Part shown: positions 25,332 through 32,539 of the stretch, in pieces | How the letters are laid out: every line of letters begins with the position of its first letter | How positions within the stretch are numbered: position 1 is the stretch's first letter | Assembly: GCA_910578745.1 (NCBI GenBank) | Contig: CAJTSN010000003.1 | Coordinates: forward strand, 16,236 to 49,417 | Source of the DNA: an uncultured Bacilli bacterium | GTDB taxonomy: Bacteria; Bacillota_I; Bacilli_A; RF39; UBA660 | Direction of reading: 5' to 3' | Length of the DNA: 33,182 nucleotides | The notes under the pieces: model-generated | What the model was told of the DNA's origin: nothing | What the model saw: the letters and a program-made list of their open reading frames with translations, nothing else | The model's database searches: none | Position numbers and translations under genes: made by a program

Positions 25332-25733
25332 TTATCTCTTACTTAATTCTCTTTCTAAATCTTGAATATATCTTTTTTGCATATTTTTTAAATAAGTTTT
25401 TGCGAATAGCTTCATAATAAAATTATTCGTTTCTATTTCTTCAGTAAAATCAACTTCAATACTCCCATCTGCCAGTTCTTTAAACTTCCCTATCCATTTT
25501 CCTTTTATATTCGTATTTTCTATATCAAATTCATACACTTTTAATTTTTCTTTATTAGTAATTGTAAAAGAAGTAGGATAATTATTTTTAGCATATTCTA
25601 TAAAATGCGTATCATCCAAAATTTCAATTCTATCTAAATCTGTTCTCCAATCATAATTCCTATTATCTGTTATAGTATTCCATAATTTATCTCTATCACA
25701 ATTAAATGATTTTTTTATATTTGCTTTAACCAT
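25332..25733 (-). CDS. SRPBCC (START/Bet v 1-like) domain protein
   Basis: 133 residues with the helix-grip fold order: MVKANIKKSFNCDRDKLWNTITDNRNYDWRTDL opens like polyketide-cyclase/AHSA1-type proteins, followed by six or seven beta strands (HFIEYAKNN, FTITNKEKLKVYEFDIENTNIKGKWIGKF, VDFTEEIE) and a long C-terminal helix (FAKTYLKNMQKRYIQDLERELSK). Such proteins bind lipids or small hydrophobic ligands. TTAGGAG precedes the ATG. It lies 21 nt after the cyclophilin-like gene, likely one transcript. Confidence 0.75.
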   Translation of the reverse strand: MVKANIKKSFNCDRDKLWNTITDNRNYDWRTDLDRIEILDDTHFIEYAKNNYPTSFTITNKEKLKVYEFDIENTNIKGKWIGKFKELADGSIEVDFTEEIETNNFIMKLFAKTYLKNMQKRYIQDLERELSKR

Positions 25734-25754
25734 AGTATCAACTCCTAAATTATA

Positions 25755-26285
25755 TTATCTATTCATAGTTAGTGTAACTGTAACATCTTTAGACCCTAAT
25801 ATGTCTTTTAACTCATCTTGGGTGACATTATTTATTTTTCCTAATTTGGTAAAACTCCAAGTATTTGTATCATAATATATAGTTATTTTATTTCCTTGAT
25901 ATAAAATAACATCACCATAAGAAGTTGTGATTTGCTTATCATTCGTGGGCAAATCAAATTCTAAACTTCCCACCTTTTCAAAATTAGCATAATCTTCCAT
26001 ATTTATGGTAATATCATTTTGTTTTAATTTTTCTATTAGTGCTTTTGCAGATGAATTATCTTCTAAAGCCACAGTTAATACTTTATCATTCACTTTTATA
26101 AACATATTCTTACCCTCCTGATTGTTTTTTCCAATACCCTCTATATCAACGTGATTATTTGTATAGTTACTTATATCATATTTAAATTTTTCTCCGTTAG
26201 AAACATCTTTATTTACTAATTCTATTCCACCAAATATTGCTAGTAAAAACAAAACTATAGTGCTTACAAGTATTTTTTTATTCAT
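25755..26285 (-). CDS. Secreted or anchored cyclophilin-like fold protein
   Basis: 176 residues. An N-terminal hydrophobic segment (5-23) acts as signal or anchor; there is no lipobox Cys. Residues 60-176 match the cyclophilin-like family PF18050: VNDKVLTVALEDNSSAKALIEKLKQNDITINM, FEKVGSLEFDLPTND, then TSYGDVILYQGNKITIYYDTNTWSFTKLGKI. The fold is isomerase-like, but activity in this family is not shown. TGGAGGTG precedes the ATG. The two tRNA genes start on the opposite strand just upstream. Confidence 0.8.
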   Translation of the reverse strand: MNKKILVSTIVLFLLAIFGGIELVNKDVSNGEKFKYDISNYTNNHVDIEGIGKNNQEGKNMFIKVNDKVLTVALEDNSSAKALIEKLKQNDITINMEDYANFEKVGSLEFDLPTNDKQITTSYGDVILYQGNKITIYYDTNTWSFTKLGKINNVTQDELKDILGSKDVTVTLTMNR

Positions 26286-26354
26286 AGAACACCTCCATTT
26301 TACTAAATTATTATTTCTACAATAGATTTATAATTTAATTATACTACTTTAAAC

Positions 26355-26431
26355 GGACCTTTAGCTCAGTTGGTTAGAGCATCCGGCTCATAACCGGGCG
26401 GTCGTAGGTTCGAGTCCTACAAGGTCCACCA
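26355..26431 (+). tRNA. tRNA-Ile2 (CAT, lysidine-modified)
   Basis: 77-nt cloverleaf with CCA encoded. The acceptor GGACCTT pairs with AAGGTCC. The anticodon loop CTCATAA and the body match tRNA-Ile2 of Firmicutes and not methionine tRNAs (compare the TTCATAC loop at 19433-19509). It would need TilS to read AUA. A TATACT box at 26339-26344 gives a likely promoter. Confidence 0.85.
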
Positions 26432-26438
26432 TTTATAT

Positions 26439-26523
26439 GCGGGTGTGGCGAAATTGGCAGACGCGCTAGACTTAGGATCTAGTGCCTTACGGCATGGGGG
26501 TTCAAGTCCCTTCACCCGCACCA
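26439..26523 (+). tRNA. tRNA-Leu (TAG)
   Basis: 85-nt class II tRNA with acceptor GCGGGTG/CACCCGC, anticodon loop CTTAGGA (anticodon TAG), a long variable arm TGCCTTACGGCA and encoded CCA. It lies 7 nt after tRNA-Ile2, so both are one transcript. Its 3' end is duplicated at 27847. Confidence 0.93.
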
Positions 26524-26590
26524 GATTGATACCAAACTCGAAACTTTTTCGAGTAGCAACAGAAAACGACTTGTCAAAAAGTCGTTTTTA
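26518..26590 (+). repeat. Left copy of tRNA 3'-end/terminator duplication
   Basis: GCACCAGATTGAT (26518-26530), a hairpin ACTCGAAA/TTTCGAGT (26536-26554) and a second hairpin AAAACGACTT/AAGTCGTTTT (26563-26588). The whole set recurs, diverged, at 27847-27914. It may be an attachment-site duplication. Confidence 0.65.
26563..26590 (+). terminator. Terminator of the tRNA operon
   Basis: Ten-base stem 26563-26572 with 26579-26588, loop GTCAAA, ending in T's. Confidence 0.75.
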
Positions 26591-26629
26591 TGTTATTATG
26601 AATATGTCAAGGAAACTTGCATAAAATAA

Positions 26630-26690
26630 AAAAGGGAACATTCAGTTTTTGCGAGTTGAATGTCTACCCAATTAATATTGTTTAGACATT
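26630..26690 (-). terminator. 3' end of the candidate toxin mRNA: alternative hairpins and terminator
   Basis: On the minus strand, TAGACATT..AATGTCTA-type pairing (26690-26683 with 26666-26659) competes with ACATTCA/TGAATGT (26663-26657 with 26644-26638). The latter is followed by TCCC and TTTTTTATTTT, a plausible terminator. Confidence 0.5.
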
Positions 26691-26712
26691 TAATTCAATG
26701 AAGAATTAAGTG

Positions 26713-26805
26713 TCATTTTTTTATAACTACTATCATATTGATAAGGAGAAATAAAATGATAGCAATGAGCTTTAGAACTTTTATAACAAAAGTCTTAGTT
26801 TTCAT
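26713..26805 (-). CDS. 30-residue hydrophobic peptide, candidate type I toxin
   Basis: ATG at 26805 with GAGAGGAGG ten bases upstream and a strong promoter at 26871-26899. The peptide has a basic head (MKTKTFVIKVLK), a 15-residue hydrophobic helix (LIAIILFLLINMIVV) and ends IKK, the form of type I membrane toxins. The 5' leader (26850-26833) is complementary to the 3' UTR (26672-26655) over 18 bases with one mismatch and one G-U. No homologue is recognised by eye and no antisense promoter is clear. A leader peptide or small membrane regulator is an alternative. Confidence 0.45.
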   Translation of the reverse strand: MKTKTFVIKVLKLIAIILFLLINMIVVIKK

Positions 26806-26870
26806 CTTTATCAAACCTCCTCTCTATAAGAGATTTGGTAGACACTCAACAACTGATATTCCCTATAAGA

Positions 26871-26899
26871 ATTATACTAAATTAACTTTTATAATACAA
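26871..26899 (-). promoter_or_regulatory. Promoter of the candidate toxin mRNA
   Basis: Minus strand: TTGTAT (26899-26894), exactly 17 nt, TATAAT (26876-26871). The predicted leader is about 60 nt. Confidence 0.7.
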
Positions 26900-26938
26900 T
26901 AAATTTAACTAAATTTTGTCAATTTAGTAAACACACTT

Positions 26939-26961
26939 GCAAATTGACAGGAGCAATTTGC
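26939..26961. promoter_or_regulatory. 8-bp dyad before the MBL gene
   Basis: GCAAATTG and CAATTTGC are perfect inverted copies around ACAGGAG, about 30 nt before the MBL start. It could be an operator (it overlaps a TTGACA) or a leader hairpin. Confidence 0.4.
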
Positions 26962-26988
26962 CTCATAGTTATAGAAAGGACTAATACA

Positions 26989-27808
26989 ATGATAAAAATG
27001 ATAGTATTAAATGATGATCGATGTGTTAATGAAAAACTAGAATGTGAACATGGATTATCATTGTATATAGAGTATGATAATATAAAATTATTATTTGATA
27101 CTGGACAAACTGATATATTTTTAAGTAATGCTATAAAGTTAGGAATAGATTTAGCCTATTTAGACTTTATTATTTTATGCCATGGAGATTATGATCATGG
27201 AAATGGACTTAAATACTTAAATACTTAAATACTTAAATACTAAAACAAATTTAATTTGCCATCCTAATTTTATGAAATATAGAGTTAGCAAGCGCACTGG
27301 AAAATTTGCTGGACTTAATCAAACGAAGGATGAAATAAATAAAAAATTCAATTTAATATTAACTAAAGAGCCTTATAATTTATCAGATAATATAATTTTT
27401 TTAGGCGAAATTGAGAGAAATAATGACTTTGAAAAAGAAGATAATCTTCCATCAATTGATGAAATGGGAAAGACTTATAAACATTTCGATGATTCTGGTA
27501 TTGTAATTAAAATACCAAAAGGTATTATTGTGATTTCTGGATGTTCGCATAGTGGTATATGTAATATTATTGAATATGCCAAAAAAGTTACCAATATGGA
27601 AAAAGTTTTTGCTGTCATAGGAGGATTTCATTTAAAAGAATTAAACAATCAGACTAATAAAACGATAGATTATTTTATAAATAATAATATAGAAAATATT
27701 TATTTAGCTCACTGTACTTCTGATATTGTCTGTGAAGAGTTTAAAAAAAGAATACCGAAAAATGTAAAAATCATATCTAGCGATGTATGTTTAAATATCG
27801 ATGAATAA
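26989..27808 (+). pseudogene. MBL-fold metallo-hydrolase, split by an 8-bp repeat expansion
   Basis: Start ATG at 26989 (MIKMIVLNDDR) with AAAGGA nine bases before. The first part contains LLFDTGQTDIFLSNA and the zinc motif CHGDYDHGNGL, then stops at 27228 inside four tandem TTAAATAC units. The downstream frame (from about 27242) continues with the rest of the fold: CSHSGICNIIEYA, AVIGGFHL and LAHCTSDIVC. Removal of exactly two units would rejoin both parts in frame without a stop, making a protein of about 268 residues. The family includes ribofuranosylaminobenzene-phosphate-synthase-like hydrolases; substrate unknown. Either phase-variable (now off) or newly broken. Confidence 0.85.
27209..27240 (+). 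repeat. Tandem repeat TTAAATAC x4 inside the MBL gene
   Basis: Four perfect 8-bp units with a partial fifth (TAAA). Because 8 is not a multiple of 3, each gain or loss shifts the frame. Only the two-copy state reads through. Confidence 0.95.
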
Positions 27809-27846
27809 ATTATAATAAAAAAAGTTGTTGAACGTCCTTCCTTTGG

Positions 27847-27914
27847 GCACCAGATTGATTAAAACTCGAACTTTCGAGTAACAATAGAAAACGGCTTTTA
27901 AAAAAGTCGTTTTC
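27847..27914 (+). repeat. Right copy of tRNA 3'-end/terminator duplication, also MBL terminator
   Basis: Starts with GCACCAGATTGAT as at the tRNA-Leu end, then ACTCGAA/TTCGAGT-type and AAAACGGCTT/AAGTCGTTTT hairpins in the same order as 26518-26590. No tRNA body precedes it. The second hairpin (27888-27913) ends MBL transcription. Confidence 0.7.
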
Positions 27915-27932
27915 TAATATTTAAATACATCA

Positions 27933-27981
27933 AAAATAAGTATAAGGGCAAAAGTATAAAAACCTCTTCTTATACTTATTT
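27933..27981. repeat. Perfect 13-bp inverted repeat in a gene-free stretch
   Basis: AAATAAGTATAAG (27933-27945) and its exact inverse at 27969-27981 with a 23-nt gap. No T run follows. It lies in the 340-nt space between the right duplication copy and the glycosyltransferase gene; nothing else is visible there. Confidence 0.5.
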
Positions 27982-28256
27982 ACAGACGCACATTCCCCAT
28001 TCATTTTCCCTTCTTAGGATATTCTTTATTCCTTTTTGATACAGGAATATACTGTATTTTATTGTTAAAATCTTCTCTTTCATATTTTTATCTTAACATA
28101 CAATTGTACTATCTTTTAAAAACACATTTTTACCTAACTACCTAAAATAAAAAGAAATACCATTTTATTAAATTTTTTATTCTTATATTTTCTTTTATCT
28201 ACTTATAGTTGAATGTCTATTCTTAAAAAAAAATAGGAGTTTGCTCTTTTAATTAT

Positions 28257-29348
28257 TCACTTTTTTTCAATAGAACTTTTATATTTTTTTTCAATAATTT
28301 CTTTATTTGAACATAATCGTTCACTACTAGGATTGAATTTTAAAGCCTCATTTATATAGAATAGTGATTCTTCATACTTTTCTAAAGCATAACTACTTAT
28401 AGATAATAAATCATAAACCGTTTCATCCCAACTAAATACCTCATGTATATAGCTTTTTGTATGCTCCTTTATTTCAAGAGCTTTTAAGCAATAAAGATAT
28501 ACTTCCTCGAAATTCTCTAATTTATATTCTAATAATGCTCTTTCAATATAAGGATCTCTTAAATAAGGTGTTTCCTCCACCGCCTTATCAAGCCACATCC
28601 GAGCCTCATCATAACGATTCAATTGAGTATAACTTCTAGCTATAAAACGCATAGATGCACTTCTTTCATCTTTCCATGTCGCTGTTTTAAGATTTAAATG
28701 CTTAATTAATGTATCAATACATTCATTCCATCGCTTATAATACATATATTCCCTACCTAAATAATGCATATTTCGATCATCATTAGGTTCCTCTTTTACA
28801 GATAATTCTAAAAGTGGTAAATAAGAAGAACGACTCTTTTGTGTATCAGGATAGTGCTTTACTAAGATATCATCTATGGTAATAATTTGCTCAGAATCAC
28901 CAATATAAGTAATCACTTCATGCACAGGATGTTTCCATACATAATTATTTAAAGTATGAATTTTCTCAATATAAAAGCTTACTTTAGGATGATCATTCGC
29001 ATCCAAACTCCAATAATATGGATACCTAGCCTTAGTGGCCCCTTCCGTCCAAGCCTCCTCTAACTTTTTTCTCCAACCTTTCTCAAATACTTCATCTAAA
29101 TCAGTACAAACACAAATGTCCGTATCCTTAGGTACCATTTGTAGCGACTCATTTCGCGCTACATCAAAACGCCATGGATGAATAGATTTTGTTTTTACAT
29201 TTACTCCTAATTCCTCTAATTTTTTTACTGTATTATCTGTAGACCCCGTATCAAGAACACATATTTCATCCGCTTCTTTCATTGAATTTACCCAGCGTTC
29301 CACAAATTTTTCTTCATTCTTACTAATCGCATAAACACATATTTTCAT
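28257..29348 (-). CDS. Glycosyltransferase family 2 with C-terminal TPR repeats
   Basis: 363 residues. The GT2 domain (1-200) starts MKICVYAISKNEEKFVERWVNS, then ICVLDTGSTDNTVKKLEEL, WRFDVARNESL and CTDLDEVFEKGWR with the DxD-type site (about 82-84), KHPVHEVI and KHYPD. Residues 200-355 are TPR-like helix pairs (YLGREYMYYKRWNECIDTL, YDEARMWLDKAVEETP, YEESLFYINEALKFNP). TPR-bearing GT2 enzymes often glycosylate peptides or proteins. The gene diverges from the collagen-like genes next door, whose Thr-rich repeats are plausible acceptors; that is inference. AAAGGGGAAG precedes the ATG. Confidence 0.87.
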   Translation of the reverse strand: MKICVYAISKNEEKFVERWVNSMKEADEICVLDTGSTDNTVKKLEELGVNVKTKSIHPWRFDVARNESLQMVPKDTDICVCTDLDEVFEKGWRKKLEEAWTEGATKARYPYYWSLDANDHPKVSFYIEKIHTLNNYVWKHPVHEVITYIGDSEQIITIDDILVKHYPDTQKSRSSYLPLLELSVKEEPNDDRNMHYLGREYMYYKRWNECIDTLIKHLNLKTATWKDERSASMRFIARSYTQLNRYDEARMWLDKAVEETPYLRDPYIERALLEYKLENFEEVYLYCLKALEIKEHTKSYIHEVFSWDETVYDLLSISSYALEKYEESLFYINEALKFNPSSERLCSNKEIIEKKYKSSIEKK

Positions 29349-29571
29349 ATTCTTCCCCTTTCATAAAAAATAATCATTCTATCATATGTTGTGAAAAGAA
29401 AATGATATAGTTTATTCGTTCCTTATTTCAAAAGATATTTATAAGATATATTTTCCAACAGGCTTGATTCAATGCCATTTATAATAAAAATAATTTGGAA
29501 TTTATCATGACATTTATTATTGTACAGCTCTCCAAATCTTCATATCCTATTATTAGAAAGAGAGGGAAAAA
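29349..29571. other. Divergent intergenic region
   Basis: Holds the start signals for the glycosyltransferase gene (minus) and the collagen-like gene (plus). AGAAAGAGAGGG is before the ATG at 29572. CATATCCTA at 29541-29549 resembles a sporulation sigma-K -10 (CATANNNTA), with AC 15 nt upstream, but this is weak. Confidence 0.3.
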
Positions 29572-29790
29572 ATGAACTGTTTAAACAATAACTGTGGTAA
29601 TGGCGATTTTTCACAAGCGATAAAAAAAATAGAGCATGATTCAAAATGCAAACCAAGCTGTTGTGTTGGAATGGTTGGTCCCACTGGACCCACTGGACCT
29701 ATCGGACCTGCTGGTGGAGCAACTGGACCGACTGGGCCAACTGCAAAGCATAAAAAGTGGCACTTTATGAGAAAAAAAGGAAATCAATAA
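29572..29790 (+). pseudogene. 5' part of a collagen-like gene interrupted by the recombinase cassette
   Basis: Encodes a 35-residue non-repetitive head with six Cys (MNCLNNNCGNG..KCKPSCC) and then Gly-X-Y repeats (GPTGPTGPIGPAG) up to Thr57. From codon 58, after the bases GC at 29743-29744, the sequence changes to AKHKKWHFMRKKGNQ and stops. The change marks the left end of the 2.8 kb cassette. The natural continuation begins at 32558. It can still be translated as a 72-residue truncated protein. Confidence 0.75.
29743..29762 (+). mobile_element. Left attachment site half (attL-like)
   Basis: Core GC followed by a 9-nt spacer and AAAGTGGCA. The host side is GGGCCAACT. It mirrors the right site with identical spacing. 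Confidence 0.65.
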
Positions 29791-29795
29791 AGATT

Positions 29796-30908
29796 TCACT
29801 TAAAAAACAATAATTTTTCTTTTCGACAGTATACAATTCCATAAACAAGTCCGCCTACTAAAACAATTAGAAATAATGGAAATAAAACACTTTTTTGTTC
29901 TGTACCTTGTTCACTCCATACAGAAGAAGCTTGCTCAAAAGAGTCTGTAGCACTTACCTGATACTCTTTTACATCCGTATTGAATTTACCACCAGAGATA
30001 AACTTAGTAAAGTCTTGGCTATATACAGCATGAACACCTTGAGCAAGACCTGTAAAATTTCCGCCATAAATATGCATATCAATTTTATCTAAATCGGTTT
30101 GACTATTATTATGTGGATTCCATTCATAAAAAGCATATTGCCCCTGAATATTTCCGTTATGAATTGCTACCTTAATTGGATTTTTCGTTGTGTGCTGAGC
30201 AATACTAATACCTACTCCGTTTGTTGTAGTTCCATTCGCATTTACCATTTTAATAAATTTTGAAGCGACTGCAAAGATGTTTCCGTTATTGACAGTCAAA
30301 TTTCCAGAACGAATTTCAATTCCTGTTCCACCAGATATTGTTCCGCCATTAATAATCATCTCACCATTTTGGGGTTGATAAATTCCTACACTATCTTCTT
30401 GATTTAACCCCTTAATTGTTCCATCATTTATTGTAACTTTTGTATTATGGAATTTCCCATTTCCTACAATTCCATAATAATAACCTTCTATTGTTCCACC
30501 ATTAACGACAAGTTCGGCTAATTCTGTTCCACTATTTTCATCAATAAGTTGAATAGCAGCCCATACATTACCATTTGGACCAGTTGAAATCTTTCCATTT
30601 CCCTTTGAATCTTCAATTGTTAATTTTGCTCCCCTTTTAACAACGAAGAACCCTGATTTTAATTGTAAAGAAGAGTCTGCTGAAATCGAATATCCATTTA
30701 AATCAATCGTTGTATCATGTAAAATTTCTTTTTTATTTTTAATATCTAAGCTATTTGATAGCTGACAAATACTCGCATTTTGAATACATTCTTCAAAAGA
30801 ACTTTCATCAGCAACTTTAAAAACACCATTATCACTTGCCGATACAACATTTACTCCCCAAAAAATACAAACTAAACTAAAAAGCAAAAAACATTTTTTC
30901 ATTTTCAT
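29796..30908 (-). CDS. Secreted, membrane-anchored right-handed beta-helix surface protein
   Basis: 370 residues from the ATG at 30908 (MKMKKCFLLFSLVCIF), set by AGAAAGGAAAG just before it. It has a cleavable signal peptide ending VVSA-S (about residue 24), then repeats of the form NGGTIxG / NNGNI / GGNFTG with a strand about every 20-25 residues, typical of a parallel beta-helix. The C-terminus has a membrane helix (SVLFPLFLIVLVGGLVYGIVYC) and basic tail, like a sortase-type tail but without LPXTG. It begins 18 nt after the recombinase stop, so it is carried and probably transcribed with it. Likely a surface adhesin or carbohydrate-binding protein; not proven. Confidence 0.8.
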   Translation of the reverse strand: MKMKKCFLLFSLVCIFWGVNVVSASDNGVFKVADESSFEECIQNASICQLSNSLDIKNKKEILHDTTIDLNGYSISADSSLQLKSGFFVVKRGAKLTIEDSKGNGKISTGPNGNVWAAIQLIDENSGTELAELVVNGGTIEGYYYGIVGNGKFHNTKVTINDGTIKGLNQEDSVGIYQPQNGEMIINGGTISGGTGIEIRSGNLTVNNGNIFAVASKFIKMVNANGTTTNGVGISIAQHTTKNPIKVAIHNGNIQGQYAFYEWNPHNNSQTDLDKIDMHIYGGNFTGLAQGVHAVYSQDFTKFISGGKFNTDVKEYQVSATDSFEQASSVWSEQGTEQKSVLFPLFLIVLVGGLVYGIVYCRKEKLLFFK

Positions 30909-30925
30909 AACTTTCCTTTCTATAT

Positions 30926-32401
30926 TCATTTCATTTTATGAAAAATGTTTTCATTTTCTAATTTCATTTTCTCTTTTCTAAAGCGATTTAATTTATTTTC
31001 TAAATATTGAAGGGTATTCAGCTTACTAGAAGATACCCTTTTATATTGTTTCTCATCAATTATCCCATTCAATTTATCTTCATATATAGCATCTATTTGT
31101 TCTTGTATTTTACCTATTTCGTTTTGACATGCCTTCATTTTTTGATTTAAATCTTTTTTGAGTAATCCCATTCGTTGCCGATTTTCTATTTTTTTAACTA
31201 AAGCTTCATAATTAACATATTTAAGACAATCTTCACTAATTCGGTTCAATATGATTTCTTCTATCTTCTCATATAAAAAACGATGTGCACTACAAACATT
31301 CTTTCTTCTTCCATACTTGCGATAGTAATTACATATTGTATAATTATTTTTTCTATTTTGAAAATGTTGAATTCCAATACTTCGTCCACATTCATTACAT
31401 TTTAATAAACCTTTTAAAAGATAATCATATGATTTTTTTGTTTGATTTTTAGTACCTTGAAATAATAGTTGTGCCATTTGAAATGTTTTTTCATCAATAA
31501 TTGCTTCATGTGTACCTTTAACCCTGACCCATTGTTCCTTGGGGAGATAGATTATTTTTTTAGATTTATGATTCAATCGAGTTGTTTTTCCTTGAATCAT
31601 ATACCCTAAATACATTTCATTTGTTAAAATATTTTTAATAGTTTCTTCTTTCCACAACTCTTTTAATTCGGTATTTAAATTTCTCCTAATTCCTTTCATC
31701 ACTGTAGGAATAGGAACATTTTCATTTGTTAAGATATTTGCAATTTCGAAAATCGTATGGTTACTAAGAAAAAGAGAAAAAATTCTTTTTACAATTTCTG
31801 CACTTTCTTCATCTACCACAAAATGATAGGGATTCTCTTTATCTATTTTATATCCAAAAGGAGGCTCCCCTCCTGTCCACTTTCCTTCTTTTCGAAGAAG
31901 CTGAAATCTGCCCTTAATTTTTTTTGAAGTAAGTTTGGCAAAATGTTCATTTGACCAATTAATGATTGGAGCAATATCATTACTCACACAGTCTGCATAG
32001 GTATCAACACTTTCTACAATAGAAACATAGCGTACATTATGTTCTGGAAACCATTCTTCTAGAAAATCATCTGTTTTAACATGATTCCTCCCAAGTCTAG
32101 ATAAATCAGTAGTAATTACCATGTTTGCTTTTTTTTCTTCAATTAATTGAAGAAGCTTTTTAAAGTCTGTTCGATCAAATGTAGTCCCACTAATCCCATC
32201 ATCTTTCAAAATAGCAATAATTTGAAATTTGCAATTTGGATAATTTTTCTCCTCATCTTCAATATATCGACGACAAATTTCAATTTGATTTTTGATACTT
32301 TTGCTTTGTTCTTCTTTAGATTTACCAATTTCTTCCTTAGATAGTCGAGTATATATAATAATAGAAAATGTATCTACAATGTGGAAATAATTATCATACA
32401 T
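30926..32401 (-). CDS. Large serine recombinase (site-specific integrase)
   Basis: 491 residues from the ATG at 32401; a TTG at 32425 is possible. The N-terminal resolvase domain has YTRLS with catalytic Ser21, KSIKNQIEICRRYI, DDGISGTTFDRTDF and TTDLSRLGRNH. The recombinase domain follows (GKWTGGEPPFGYKID, EIANILTNENVPIP, ILTNEMYLGY), then a zinc ribbon (LKCNECGRSIG with a later CNYY..C pair, about 355-395) and a coiled coil (about 410-485). Length is normal for integrases. The ATG overlaps the stop of a 26-codon ORF, suggesting coupling. It is the only recombinase in the cassette and so the likely enzyme for its own sites. Confidence 0.93.
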   Translation of the reverse strand: MYDNYFHIVDTFSIIIYTRLSKEEIGKSKEEQSKSIKNQIEICRRYIEDEEKNYPNCKFQIIAILKDDGISGTTFDRTDFKKLLQLIEEKKANMVITTDLSRLGRNHVKTDDFLEEWFPEHNVRYVSIVESVDTYADCVSNDIAPIINWSNEHFAKLTSKKIKGRFQLLRKEGKWTGGEPPFGYKIDKENPYHFVVDEESAEIVKRIFSLFLSNHTIFEIANILTNENVPIPTVMKGIRRNLNTELKELWKEETIKNILTNEMYLGYMIQGKTTRLNHKSKKIIYLPKEQWVRVKGTHEAIIDEKTFQMAQLLFQGTKNQTKKSYDYLLKGLLKCNECGRSIGIQHFQNRKNNYTICNYYRKYGRRKNVCSAHRFLYEKIEEIILNRISEDCLKYVNYEALVKKIENRQRMGLLKKDLNQKMKACQNEIGKIQEQIDAIYEDKLNGIIDEKQYKRVSSSKLNTLQYLENKLNRFRKEKMKLENENIFHKMK

Positions 32402-32474
32402 AAGTAATAATAATATCCTCAACAATTTGTTGAATTATATCTCCATCATCTTTAAAGAATATATTTACTTTCAA
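32394..32474 (-). CDS. 26-codon ORF overlapping the recombinase start
   Basis: TTG start with GAGGTG upstream; it encodes MKVNIFFKDDGDIIQQIVED and six more residues, ending at a TGA that overlaps the recombinase ATG (ATGTATGA). It probably couples translation of the recombinase, which lacks its own good binding site. A role as an excision factor is possible but unsupported at this length. Confidence 0.45.
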   Translation of the reverse strand: MKVNIFFKDDGDIIQQIVEDIIITYV

Positions 32475-32496
32475 AATTCATTCACCTCATACTATA

Positions 32497-32530
32497 AAAT
32501 ATTCAAAAGAAATTAAAAATATTCAAATTG
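32497..32530 (-). promoter_or_regulatory. Recombinase upstream region with paired AAATATTCAAA repeats
   Basis: AAATATTCAAA occurs twice, about 15 nt apart, between the right attachment site and the small ORF. A TATAGT box next to it (minus strand) may be the -10 of the cassette promoter; the -35 is poor. The repeats could bind a regulator or excision factor. Confidence 0.4.
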
Positions 32531-32539
32531 AGAAAGTAT

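Noticed and set aside
26355..26431. Second tRNA-Met (CAT)
   Set aside because: Anticodon loop CTCATAA and acceptor sequence fit tRNA-Ile2, which also has a CAT gene anticodon.
26756..26902. Plus-strand 48-codon ORF with AAGGAG overlapping the candidate toxin
   Set aside because: It has no promoter and its composition follows from being antisense to the 30-residue peptide gene; the minus strand has both promoter and stronger binding site.
29524..29549. Sigma-K-like promoter (AC, then CATATCCTA) before the interrupted collagen-like gene
   Set aside because: The gap is 15 nt rather than 16-17 and such short motifs are frequent in AT-rich DNA; kept only as a hint.
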